From Curtobacterium sp. VKM Ac-1395 (GTDB lineage Bacteria; Actinomycetota; Actinomycetes; Actinomycetales; Microbacteriaceae), in NCBI RefSeq assembly GCF_015350975.1, contig NZ_JADKRX010000002.1, positions 771,158 through 835,157 of the forward strand: a stretch of 64,000 bases of DNA, given 5' to 3'. This document shows, one piece after another, positions 42,076-50,128 of this stretch. Each line of letters opens with the position of its first letter. Position 1 is the first letter of the stretch. The notes under the pieces are model-generated. The model had not been told where the DNA came from, searched no databases, and worked only from the letters and a program-made list of their open reading frames with translations. The translations under genes were made by a program, and so were the position numbers.

Positions 42076-44319
42076 GTGTCCGAACCGACCGAGATCGACC
42101 GCGAGCGAACGTACGTCGACGGACTCTTCGTCCGCCTCGACGAGCTGACCGCCGAGGCCGAACAGCGCCTCGCTGAGACCCGTCGTCAGGCCGTCGGCGG
42201 GAACCACCAGAGCCGCAGCGAACGCGACGCCTTCGCTCGGCTCTACGAGGACACCATCCACACGTTCGAGCGCGTGGGAGACCGGCTCGTGTTCGGTCGG
42301 CTCGAGGTCGCGGACCCGCCCGCCGACGAGTCCGCCTTCCGGTACATCGGCCGCGTGGGGCTCCGTGACGCCGAGCACCGCCCGCTGCTGCTCGACTGGC
42401 GTGTGCCGGGGGCCAGCGCGTTCTACCAGGCCACCGCCGCGTACCCGATGGGCATGCGGGCCCGTCGCCACCTGTCGCTCGAGGGACGCAGCGTCGTCGG
42501 CGTCGAGGACGAGGTCTTCGACGCGACCCTGTACGACGACGAGCGCACCCACCTGCAGGGCGAGGGTGCCCTGCTCGCCGCCGTCACCGCCGAGCGCACC
42601 GGCCGGATGACCGACATCGTCGCCACGATCCAGGGCGAGCAGGACCGCATCATCCGCTCCCCGCTCGAGGGCGTCCTCATCGTGCAGGGCGGCCCCGGCA
42701 CCGGCAAGACCGCCGTGGCACTGCACCGCGCCGCGTACCTGCTGTACTCCTACCGCGAGCGCCTCCGCGGGTCCGGCGTCCTCGTCGTCGGGCCGTCCCC
42801 GGCGTTCCTGACGTACATCGAGCAGGTGCTGCCGTCCCTCGGCGAGACGGGCGTGGTGATGGCGTCGCTCGGCTCGCTCTACCCGGGGCTCCACGCCACC
42901 CGTCACGACCGCCGCGAGGTCGCCGCGGTCAAGGGCTCGGGCGAGATGGCCGACCTGCTCCGCCGGGCGGTCCGCTCGCGCCAGGTCGTGCCGACGGAGT
43001 CCGTCGAGCTCGACGTCGAGGGCGAGCGGCTCGTCGTGCCGCCGCAGCTCGTCGCGGACGCCATGCACCGGGCCCAGGACCGCGGCAAGCCGCACAACGT
43101 CGCCCGGGTGTCGTTCAACAAGGGCGCACTCGACGCCATGACGAAGCTCCTCGCCGAACAGCTGCGGCAGCGCGGCACCACGGTCGACGACGCCGACATC
43201 AAGGTGCTCCGCGAGGACATCCGGTCCTCGTACGACGCCCGCGTCCTGCTCAACACCGCCTGGCTGCCGCTGCCGGCGGAGAAGCTGCTCGAGGACCTCT
43301 ACGCGCGGCCGAACTGGCTGGCGTCCCTCACGCCGAACTGGTCGCCGGAGCGCCGGGCCCTGCTCGCCCGGGAGCGCGGCGCCGGCTTCACGGTGGAGGA
43401 CGTCCCCCTGCTCGACGAGGCCGCCGAGCTCCTCGGCACGTTCGACCCGACCGGCGGTGCGGCGAAGCGCCAGGCGAAGGCCAGCCGGAACCGGGACATC
43501 GAGAACGCCCGCCAGGCGATCGAGAACATGGGCGTCGAGGGCATCGTCTCTGCCGAAGAGGTGGCGGGTGCGTTCGCCGAGGGCGGCGACCCCCGCACCA
43601 CGGCCGAGCGCGCCGCCGAGGACCGCGAGTGGACCTACGGCCACATCGTCGTCGACGAGGCCCAGGAGCTCTCGCCGATGCAGTGGCGGGTGCTGGCCCG
43701 ACGCAACCCGCTCCGGTCGTTCACGATCGTCGGGGACATGGCGCAGGGCTCCTCACCCGGTGCCGCCCGCACGTGGGAGGACGTCATCGGCGCCCTCGCC
43801 CGTCGTCGCCGTGGTCGCGCCCCGCAGGTACCGCTCGACCACCGCGTCGCCGAGCTCACGGTGAACTACCGCACGCCGCGGTCGATCGTCGAGGCCGCCG
43901 GCGAGTTCGCCGCAGCGGCCGGGCTCACCGTCACCGCGAACCAGGCGGTCCGGGACGGCGACCCGGTGGAGCGCGTGTCCGTGTCACGGGCCGAGGTGCT
44001 CGACGTCGTCGCCGCCCGGGTGGCGGGGGAGCGGTCGCACATCGGCTCGGGGACGATCGGCGTGATCGTGCCGGAGGCCCAGGTGGACGTCGTCCGGAAG
44101 CGGCTCGCGCAGGGCGACCTCGACGTCCGGAGCCTGGGCTCGCCACGACCGGGCTCGGTCACGGTGCTCACGGGGGCGGACGCCAAGGGCCTGGAGTTCG
44201 ACGGCGTGGTGCTCGTGGACCCGGACGGGGTCGGGGCGGACGCCGCCCGTGCCGCCGCCGCGGTCTACGTCGCGATGACCCGTCCCACGCGGCGGCTCAC
44301 CGTCATCGACGTGGCCTGA
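42076..44319 (+). CDS. helD: HelD-like RNA polymerase-associated ATPase
   Basis: UvrD/Rep-like protein; members of this group displace nucleic acids or rifampicin from RNA polymerase. 747 residues: an N-terminal helical pair (LDELTAEAEQRLAETRRQA), then HRPLLLDWRVPGASAFYQAT typical of HelD, Walker A GGPGTGKT near 205, VVDEAQELSPMQWRVL near 532, and a C-terminal helicase motif AKGLEFDGVVLVDPD. GTG at 42076; TACACT at 42043-42048 gives a leader of about 20 nt with a weak gaaggg. No rifamycin-associated inverted repeat was found. Confidence 0.82.
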   Translation: MSEPTEIDRERTYVDGLFVRLDELTAEAEQRLAETRRQAVGGNHQSRSERDAFARLYEDTIHTFERVGDRLVFGRLEVADPPADESAFRYIGRVGLRDAEHRPLLLDWRVPGASAFYQATAAYPMGMRARRHLSLEGRSVVGVEDEVFDATLYDDERTHLQGEGALLAAVTAERTGRMTDIVATIQGEQDRIIRSPLEGVLIVQGGPGTGKTAVALHRAAYLLYSYRERLRGSGVLVVGPSPAFLTYIEQVLPSLGETGVVMASLGSLYPGLHATRHDRREVAAVKGSGEMADLLRRAVRSRQVVPTESVELDVEGERLVVPPQLVADAMHRAQDRGKPHNVARVSFNKGALDAMTKLLAEQLRQRGTTVDDADIKVLREDIRSSYDARVLLNTAWLPLPAEKLLEDLYARPNWLASLTPNWSPERRALLARERGAGFTVEDVPLLDEAAELLGTFDPTGGAAKRQAKASRNRDIENARQAIENMGVEGIVSAEEVAGAFAEGGDPRTTAERAAEDREWTYGHIVVDEAQELSPMQWRVLARRNPLRSFTIVGDMAQGSSPGAARTWEDVIGALARRRRGRAPQVPLDHRVAELTVNYRTPRSIVEAAGEFAAAAGLTVTANQAVRDGDPVERVSVSRAEVLDVVAARVAGERSHIGSGTIGVIVPEAQVDVVRKRLAQGDLDVRSLGSPRPGSVTVLTGADAKGLEFDGVVLVDPDGVGADAARAAAAVYVAMTRPTRRLTVIDVA

Positions 44320-44394
44320 CCCGGACGGCAGGCCCGGGTCGGGTCCGGCGAGGGGGCCCGGCCGGGTCCGGACGGGAGGCCCGGGTCGGCCCCG

Positions 44395-44658
44395 TCAGTC
44401 CGGCTCGCCCTCGGTCCGCACCCGTTCCACGAGTGCGGCCAGCGGCCCGTCGAGCGCACGGCCGGGCACCCGCACCGTGGTGCTCGCGACCGTGATCGTC
44501 CAGACGTAGTCGTCGGGCACCGGTGCCACCGGCTGCCGCGCTGCACGGGGCACCGCGTCGACCAGGTCGGACCAGCCGTCGGGGTCGACGTCCGTGTCGA
44601 TCCGCCAGCCCCGGGTGAGGCCGGCGAACCCACCGCTCCGACGCACGAGGATCTGCAT
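44395..44658 (-). CDS. Emfourin-like inhibitor of an M4 protease
   Basis: 87 residues: MQILVRRSGGFAGLTRGW, then DPDGWSDLVDAVP, and PDDYVWTITV and GPLAALVERVR at the C-terminus. The short sequence and its position next to a protealysin-like gene match emfourin, the protein inhibitor of protealysin. The inhibition itself is not shown by sequence. ATG at 44658: TAGGGT (44666-44671) ends 7 nt upstream, so it appears to have its own leaderless promoter. Confidence 0.78.
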   Translation of the reverse strand: MQILVRRSGGFAGLTRGWRIDTDVDPDGWSDLVDAVPRAARQPVAPVPDDYVWTITVASTTVRVPGRALDGPLAALVERVRTEGEPD

Positions 44659-44697
44659 GCGCCCGACCCTACGCCGGGCCGTCCGCTGCCCGGGCGG

Positions 44698-45756
44698 TCA
44701 GTCGAGCACACCCACCGTGCGCCAGGCATCCGCGACCGCGACCGACTGCTGCGAGCCGGACCCGAAGCGGGCGTCGGCCGCGGACACGGTGACCCGGGCG
44801 AAGCCGGCGAAGTCGATCGACGCCGTCACCTCGGCCGCGGTCAGGGTGTCCCACCACACCGCGCCGGCACCCTCCCAGGCGTTCCCGCCGATCGCCGTGG
44901 CGGCGAGGAAGAACGCGTGGTTCGGGATGCCGGAGTTCGTGTGCACCCCGCCGGCGTCGTCCTCGGTCTCGACGTAGTCGGCCATCGTCGCCGGCTGCGG
45001 GTCCTTGCCGAGCACCGGGTCGTCGTACGCGGTGCCCGGAGCCCGCATCGAGCGGAGTGCGACCCCGTGCACGGCGGGCGTGAAGAGGCCCTCGCCGATG
45101 AGCCAGCTGGCCTCGGCAGCGGTCTGCCCGGCGGTGTACTGCGCCACGAGGGACCCGAAGACGTCGCTGACCGACTCGTTCAGCGCCCCGGACTGCCCCT
45201 GGTACGTCAGGTCGGCGGTGTACTGGGTGACCCCGTGGGTGAGCTCGTGGCCGATGACGTCGAGCGCGATGGTGAAGCGGGTGAAGACCTCGCCGTCCCC
45301 GTCGCCGAAGACCATCCGGGAGCCGTCCCAGTACGCGTTGTCGTAGTCCTGCCCGTAGTGCACGGTGGCGTCGAGGGGGAGCCCCGCGCCGTCGATCGAA
45401 ACCCGCCCGAAGACGTCGAGCCAGAACGCGTGCGTGGCACCGAGCCCCGCGTAGGCCTCGTCCACGGCGGCGTCGCCGGTGTCGGGTGCGCCCTCGCTCC
45501 GGACGACGGTGCCCGGCAGCGTGGTCGTGCCGTGTGCGTCAGCGATGGTGCGCTGCGGTGACGCATCCGGCGCGGTGGCGGTGCGCGGCGGACGCAGGGA
45601 CCTGGTCTTCGGTGCTTGGACGGCGTCGAGTGACGCCAGCGCCGTCCGTGCCGCCGGGGTGGCACGGGGGAACGCGTCGGTCGGCGCGTCGGCGATGGCG
45701 CGCAGCAGGTACGGCGGGACGACGGAGCGGAGCGGGGCAGCGGTCATGGCAGCCAT
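44698..45756 (-). CDS. Protealysin-like M4 metalloprotease
   Basis: 352 residues, zinc site HELTHGVT near 168-175 and the second Glu in GALNESVSDVFGS, then NHAFFLAATAIGG with the catalytic His region of thermolysin-like enzymes. There is no signal peptide. The N-terminus is short and holds PPYLL, as in protealysin-type propeptides, rather than the long thermolysin propeptide. ATG at 45756 follows gagggg with 4 nt spacing; ATG 45747 is possible. The emfourin-like gene follows after 39 bp. Confidence 0.87.
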   Translation of the reverse strand: MAAMTAAPLRSVVPPYLLRAIADAPTDAFPRATPAARTALASLDAVQAPKTRSLRPPRTATAPDASPQRTIADAHGTTTLPGTVVRSEGAPDTGDAAVDEAYAGLGATHAFWLDVFGRVSIDGAGLPLDATVHYGQDYDNAYWDGSRMVFGDGDGEVFTRFTIALDVIGHELTHGVTQYTADLTYQGQSGALNESVSDVFGSLVAQYTAGQTAAEASWLIGEGLFTPAVHGVALRSMRAPGTAYDDPVLGKDPQPATMADYVETEDDAGGVHTNSGIPNHAFFLAATAIGGNAWEGAGAVWWDTLTAAEVTASIDFAGFARVTVSAADARFGSGSQQSVAVADAWRTVGVLD

Positions 45757-45782
45757 GCAACCCCTCGGCACCGACACTCGCG

Positions 45783-46859
45783 TCAGCCGTCGCCGTCCTT
45801 CCGGTTCTCGACCAGGTCGAGCGCGTAGGACTCCCACCACTGCCCGGCTGCCGGCCCGCCGTTGCAGGTGCCGTCGCTCAGCCCGGGCGTCTTGACCCAG
45901 AGCAGGGCGTCCAGCCGCGAGGAACCAGCAGTCACGTGCGGCGACTGCCCGAGCCCCGCGCCCTCCGGGTTGCACCAGGTGCCGAGCCACCCGCGGCCGT
46001 TGCGGGACACGTCGATGACGAAGTGCGGGTCGCCGCCGACGGCGTCGGCGAGCCGGTCGGCGTAGGCACGTTCCTGGTCGACGCGGTAGAAGTTCGACAC
46101 GTTCGTGAAGAAGCCCTGCGTCCGGTCGACCCCGGCCTGCCGCAGCCACCCGGCCATCGTGGCGGTCGGCACGCGGTTCTCGTTCCCGCCGTCGAGGTAC
46201 ACGGTCAGCCCGTGCCCGCTGAGCTCGTCCACGGCCTTGCGGAGCAGTGGCAACCGGGAGTCCGACAGGCGCTTGCAGACGTGGATCTGCGCGATCGCGT
46301 CGGGTTCGACGAGCACGACCGCGTGCGACCCCGCCGCTGCCCGCACGACCGACCGGATCCACGGCAGGTACTCCGCCGGGGTGGAGCCGCCCTTCGAGTA
46401 GTGGCCGCAGTCCCGGTCGGGGATGGTGTACAGCACGAACACCGGGGTCTTGTCCTGCCGGCGGGCGTTCGCCACGACCTCCCGGACGGTCTCGCGGGTC
46501 GTCGTGACGGAGGGGTCCGTGAGCCAGGTCGCGATCGGTTCGTCGGCGATGACGGCGATCCGCTGCGCGGTGGTGGTGTCGCCGTCCGCACGTGCCTGGG
46601 TCTCGCGGCGGCCGGGCTGGTTCTCGCTGGCCGGCTGTCGGGCGAGTCCGCCGGGGAAGGCCTGCGCAGCGCTCTCCCGCTCGACGATCCGGCGGCCGTC
46701 CGGCCCGTTCGGCACGGTCGGCAGCCAGAGGGCGACCCCGACGACCACCGCGACGACGACCGCGGCGGCCCCGCCGATCCACGCCCACTGGCGCGTGGCA
46801 CTCGGTGGGCGACGCAGCGTGGGCACGTGGTCGTCCGGTGGCAGCTGCTGGTCCGGCAT
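45783..46859 (-). CDS. GH6 family glycoside hydrolase (cellulase-like)
   Basis: 358 residues with a short cytoplasmic N-terminus, one TM or uncleaved signal (WAWIGGAAAVVVAVVVGVAL near 25-44) and a GH6 barrel. Catalytic aspartates lie in YTIPDRDCGHYSKGG and VLVEPDAIAQ; WVKTPGLSDGTCNGGPAAG is the substrate-binding end. Beta-1,4-glucan is the likely substrate, consistent with a plant-associated bacterium. ATG at 46859 follows agggagga. Confidence 0.87.
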   Translation of the reverse strand: MPDQQLPPDDHVPTLRRPPSATRQWAWIGGAAAVVVAVVVGVALWLPTVPNGPDGRRIVERESAAQAFPGGLARQPASENQPGRRETQARADGDTTTAQRIAVIADEPIATWLTDPSVTTTRETVREVVANARRQDKTPVFVLYTIPDRDCGHYSKGGSTPAEYLPWIRSVVRAAAGSHAVVLVEPDAIAQIHVCKRLSDSRLPLLRKAVDELSGHGLTVYLDGGNENRVPTATMAGWLRQAGVDRTQGFFTNVSNFYRVDQERAYADRLADAVGGDPHFVIDVSRNGRGWLGTWCNPEGAGLGQSPHVTAGSSRLDALLWVKTPGLSDGTCNGGPAAGQWWESYALDLVENRKDGDG

Positions 46860-47021
46860 CGAGCGGTCCTCCCTGGTCACCACCGCGCGTCGCGACGATG
46901 CCCATGCTTCCATCCCGTCGGCCTCCTCGGCCACCCCGCACCGGCGATCGCCCAGCATCGCCGCCGCTGCTGCCCAGGAGCGCTCCAGGTGCCGCGCAGG
47001 ACGGTGCCCCACACTGTCCGG

Positions 47022-47468
47022 ATGCTCCGGAAACTCCTCCTGCTCGCCCTCACGGCGGCCTACGCCTGGGTGATCTGGCGGATGACGCTGACACCGCACG
47101 TGTTCACCTCGGCGGAGAACTCCCTCGTCCTGCACGCCATCGCGTGGGCACAGCACCTGCCACACGGGTCGTGGCTGACCTACGACCGCACCGAGTTCCT
47201 CGCCAACATCGCGATGTTCGTCCCCGTCGGCATGATCGCGGCGATGTGGTTGCCGCGGCGCTGGTGGTTCCTCGCGGCCGTCGTCGCGGTCGCACTGTCC
47301 GCGGGCATCGAGCTCGCCCAGGGAGCCCTGCTGCCGTACCGCGTGTCCGACCCGCGTGACGTCCTCTCGAACGGCCTCGGCGGACTCCTCGGCGCCACGC
47401 TCGTCGGCTTCGTCCGCAGCCTGCTGCCGGCACCCCGCCGCCGGCGGCTGCGCGCCCGCACGGTCTGA
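47022..47468 (+). CDS. VanZ-like membrane protein
   Basis: 148 residues with about four TM helices: [21 protein letters not shown], then [40 protein letters not shown] and the end [15 protein letters not shown]. FxPxG and DxxxNxxGGxxG are VanZ-family motifs; the family's role (teicoplanin resistance in VanZ) is not shown here. ATG at 47022; CACACT ends 6 nt upstream (leaderless). It is divergent from the GH6 gene. Confidence 0.85.
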   Translation: MLRKLLLLALTAAYAWVIWRMTLTPHVFTSAENSLVLHAIAWAQHLPHGSWLTYDRTEFLANIAMFVPVGMIAAMWLPRRWWFLAAVVAVALSAGIELAQGALLPYRVSDPRDVLSNGLGGLLGATLVGFVRSLLPAPRRRRLRARTV

Positions 47469-47502
47469 CCCAGCTGGGCTCCTCGGCGGTCCGCTGCTCT
47501 GG

Positions 47503-47508
47503 TAGGCT
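47503..47508 (+). promoter_or_regulatory. −10 element of rpsO
   Basis: TAGGCT, giving a leader of about 79 nt. In many bacteria S15 binds this leader and represses its own translation; no specific structure was recognised. Confidence 0.55.
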
Positions 47509-47593
47509 CTCCAGGTTGCCGTCGAACGGCCGCGGACAAAGAGCGCTCATGCATCAGGCATGGGCACCGCGCAACGGACAGAAGGGGATCACC

Positions 47594-47863
47594 ATGGCAC
47601 TTGATGCACAGGTCAAGCAGGAGATCATCGAAGAGTACGCGACCCACCCGGGCGACACCGGATCCCCCGAGGTCCAGGTCGCCGTTCTGACGCGTCGCAT
47701 CAACGACCTGAACGAGCACCTCAAGGAGCACAAGCACGACCACCACTCGCGTCGTGGTCTGCTGCTCATGGTCGGCCAGCGTCGCCGCCTCCTCGGCTAC
47801 CTCTCGAACGTCGACATCGCCCGCTACCGTGCGCTCATCGAGCGTCTCGGCCTGCGCCGCTAG
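47594..47863 (+). CDS. rpsO: 30S ribosomal protein S15
   Basis: 89 residues with the S15 signature [19 protein letters not shown] and [20 protein letters not shown], which contacts 16S rRNA. ATG at 47594 follows aagggga. In most bacteria rpsO directly precedes pnp; here two other genes (48017-49849) lie between them, so the pair is split. Confidence 0.97.
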   Translation: MALDAQVKQEIIEEYATHPGDTGSPEVQVAVLTRRINDLNEHLKEHKHDHHSRRGLLLMVGQRRRLLGYLSNVDIARYRALIERLGLRR

Positions 47864-47884
47864 TCGTCGCCGCACCGCTTGACC

Positions 47885-47921
47885 GAACGCCCCGGCCCTC
47901 CTCGTGAGGACCGGGGCGTTC
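47885..47921 (+). terminator. rpsO terminator
   Basis: gaacgccccgg (47885-47895) pairs with ccggggcgttc (47911-47921); the inner cctc-gagg extends the stem. ttcgttc follows, a weak T-tail. Confidence 0.85.
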
Positions 47922-48016
47922 TTCGTTCCCGGTCGGCAGGGCGGCGGGAATGCGCACACGACCTCCCGAGTTCAGTACAGTGTTCATGCAAACGCATTGA
48001 AAGATCGGGAGATCCC

Positions 48017-48637
48017 ATGACCACCATCGCCGTCGTCTCCGCCGGGCTCTCCGAGCCGTCCTCGACACGTCTCCTCGCCGACCGCCTGGCCGAGTCCGCC
48101 GTCGCCGCGCTCCAGGCACAGCACGGAGGCGCGCCCCGCGTCGTGCACGTCGACCTGCGTCCGCTGGCCCACGAGATCACGGACGCGATGCTCACCCGGT
48201 TCCAGGCGCCGGCCCTCGCTGCCGCCACGGCCGCGGTCCTCGAGGCCGACGCCGTCGTGTTCGTCTCGCCCGTCTTCACCGCCGGCATGAGCGGCCTGGC
48301 GAAGTCGTTCCTCGACGTCCTGGACACGGACGCCCTGACCGACATGCCGGTCCTCCTCGCGGCGACGGGTGGCACGTCCCGCCACTCGCTCGCGATCGAG
48401 CACGGCATGCGCCCCGTGTTCGCCTACCTCCGCGCGGCCGTCGTGCCCACCGGTGTGTTCGCCGCGACGGACGACTGGGGCACGGACGGCGACCAGGCGG
48501 CTCTGGACGGACGCATCCGCCGGGCCGGTGCCGACCTCGCCTGGATGATCGGGGCCTCCCGTCGGGTGCGGCAGGACGCGACCGCCCTGCCGGAGGTCAC
48601 CGACTTCGCGAGCCTGCTCGGCGGACTCGGGCACTGA
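48017..48637 (+). CDS. NAD(P)H-dependent FMN reductase, CE1759-like
   Basis: 206-residue flavodoxin-fold reductase: IAVVSAGLSEPSSTRLLADR, then VVFVSPVFTAGMSGLAKSF and LLAATGGTSRHSLAIEHGMR. These match the group whose members partner luciferase-like monooxygenases (CE1759 type), but no such monooxygenase is adjacent. The family assignment is from motif memory. ATG at 48017 follows cgggagatccc. A −10-like TACAGT lies near 47977. Confidence 0.8.
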   Translation: MTTIAVVSAGLSEPSSTRLLADRLAESAVAALQAQHGGAPRVVHVDLRPLAHEITDAMLTRFQAPALAAATAAVLEADAVVFVSPVFTAGMSGLAKSFLDVLDTDALTDMPVLLAATGGTSRHSLAIEHGMRPVFAYLRAAVVPTGVFAATDDWGTDGDQAALDGRIRRAGADLAWMIGASRRVRQDATALPEVTDFASLLGGLGH

Positions 48638-48658
48638 CCGCCCTGCCGAGCCGGCGCG

Positions 48659-49849
48659 TCAGTACCAGTGCGGGTCGACGCTCATCTCGTGGTTCCACGC
48701 CCCGCACGGGGTGCCGTAGCTGCTCTTGATGTAGGCCAGGCCCCAGTTGACCTGGGTGTCCTGGTTGGTCCGCCAGTCGGCGCCGGCAGCGGCGAGCTTC
48801 GACGCCGGCAGGGCCTGGGGGATCCCGTAGGCACCGCTCGAGGCATTGAGGGCGTTCGCGCGCCAGCCGGACTCCTGCGTCCAGAGGGACACCAGGCACC
48901 CGAACTGGTCGTCGCCCCAGCCGTAGCTGCCGAGCACGCTGCGGGCGTAGGCCTGCGCGGCCGCAGGGTCGACGGTGACGCCGCCGGTGTCCGGGTAGGC
49001 GTTGCCGGGCGCCGCGGCGACCGGGGTGCTGGCGGACGCCTGCGCGGCCGCGGTGGCCTGTGCCGCGGCCCGGGCTGCTGCGGCCTGCGCTGCCGCCTGG
49101 GCGGCGACGGCGCGCCCGACCGCGTACCGGCGTTCCGTCTCGGCGGTGGTGTCCTGCAGCGAGGCCAGCTGCGCGTACAGCTCGGTGCTGTGCGACTCGG
49201 TGGACGCCACGGCGCGGTCGGCCCGGTCCTCGGCGGTCTTCGCCGCGGTCGCCTTCGTCTCGGCCGCCGCGGCGAGGGACGCCCGCTCGGACTCGGCCCG
49301 TCGCGCCTGGTCGCCGAGCGACGACGCCGTCCCCGCCGCGACGGAGGCGTCGTCCATCACGCCGGACCACGTCGTCGTGAGCTGGTCGATGGCCCCGAGC
49401 TGGTAGAGCAGCTGGTTCGGGTCCTTCGTCGTGGCGATCCTGGTGGTCATCTGGTCGCCCGAGCCGTCCCGGTAGAGACTCGCGGCGAGCTGTCCGGCCC
49501 GCGTGCGCGCGCGCTCGGCGGTCGCCCTGGCGGCGTCGGCCTGAGCCTGGAGGCTCGTGGCGGCCTGGGTGGCCGCCTGCAGGTCCGCCTCGGCCTGCGC
49601 GGCGACCGCGGAGGCGTCGAGCGCGTCCTGCGACGTGGCGGCGGCGTCCGCCTGCGCCGACCGGAGTGCGACCTCGACGCGCTGCACCTCGGCCCGCTTG
49701 GCGGTCTCGTTGCCCTTGGCCTGTTGGACGTCCTGCCAGCTCGGGTACTCGGTGGCACTGGCCGGCACCGCGGTCACGAGGGGGCCGACGAGCGCACCCA
49801 CGACCACGACGGCCGCGACGAGTACGCGTCTTCCAGGAACACGACGCAT
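48659..49849 (-). CDS. Secreted coiled-coil protein with Apf-like C-terminal domain
   Basis: 396 residues. Signal peptide (about residues 1-32, cleavage after AVPASA), then a long Ala- and Gln-rich coiled coil (about 35-260), a low-complexity Ala linker and a C-terminal lysozyme-like domain: [20 protein letters not shown], then [20 protein letters not shown] and the end [16 protein letters not shown]. This is the aggregation-promoting-factor/transglycosylase-like domain; it probably acts on the cell wall. ATG at 49849; TACCCT (49856-49861, minus) ends 6 nt upstream (leaderless). Confidence 0.85.
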   Translation of the reverse strand: MRRVPGRRVLVAAVVVVGALVGPLVTAVPASATEYPSWQDVQQAKGNETAKRAEVQRVEVALRSAQADAAATSQDALDASAVAAQAEADLQAATQAATSLQAQADAARATAERARTRAGQLAASLYRDGSGDQMTTRIATTKDPNQLLYQLGAIDQLTTTWSGVMDDASVAAGTASSLGDQARRAESERASLAAAAETKATAAKTAEDRADRAVASTESHSTELYAQLASLQDTTAETERRYAVGRAVAAQAAAQAAAARAAAQATAAAQASASTPVAAAPGNAYPDTGGVTVDPAAAQAYARSVLGSYGWGDDQFGCLVSLWTQESGWRANALNASSGAYGIPQALPASKLAAAGADWRTNQDTQVNWGLAYIKSSYGTPCGAWNHEMSVDPHWY

Positions 49850-50128
49850 GAGGGCAGGGTACCGAGGACACGCCCGTTCGCCGCCAGCCTCGCCGCCGAT
49901 GCACTGCTGAATGCTAAAGTCAGGGCGTCCGGGGACCGTTTCCCGAGACGCCACACAACATCGCACGCAGACCGGCACGAAGCTGGTCATCGGTGGTGGC
50001 ATGCGGGCCGATCGCTCCCGACTGCTTCTACTGCTGGCCAGGCATGCGTTCCGCGTCGTGGAGCGCACGTGCACACACGTGTGCCCGAGGCCGGGTCTGC
50101 TGCACCACAGACGCAAGGAGGCATCCTC
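49850..50128. other. pnp leader and divergent promoter region
   Basis: 279 bp. It holds the minus-strand −10 (49856-49861) and a plus-strand −10-like TAAAGT (49915-49920), which gives pnp a leader of about 200 nt. The leader contains short inverted repeats, for example gcacgtgc with cacacgtgtgc near 50070. No ORF seems real. The strong aaggagg ends the region. Confidence 0.6.

Noticed and set aside
44322..44394. Member of the dispersed palindrome family near the helD 3' end
   Set aside because: Only a left half (ggacgggaggcccgggtcgg) and a degenerate direct copy are present; no right arm or GCCTCCCGTCC edge. Treated as GC-rich spacer.
49549..49568. 20-bp match (ggaggctcgtggcggcctgg) to palindrome copy B inside the Apf-like gene
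   Set aside because: It is coding sequence for a plain Ala-rich coiled coil, has no palindrome and lacks the GCCTCCCGTCC edge. A shorter part (ggaggctcgtggc) also occurs in the NUDIX gene, so codon usage explains it better.
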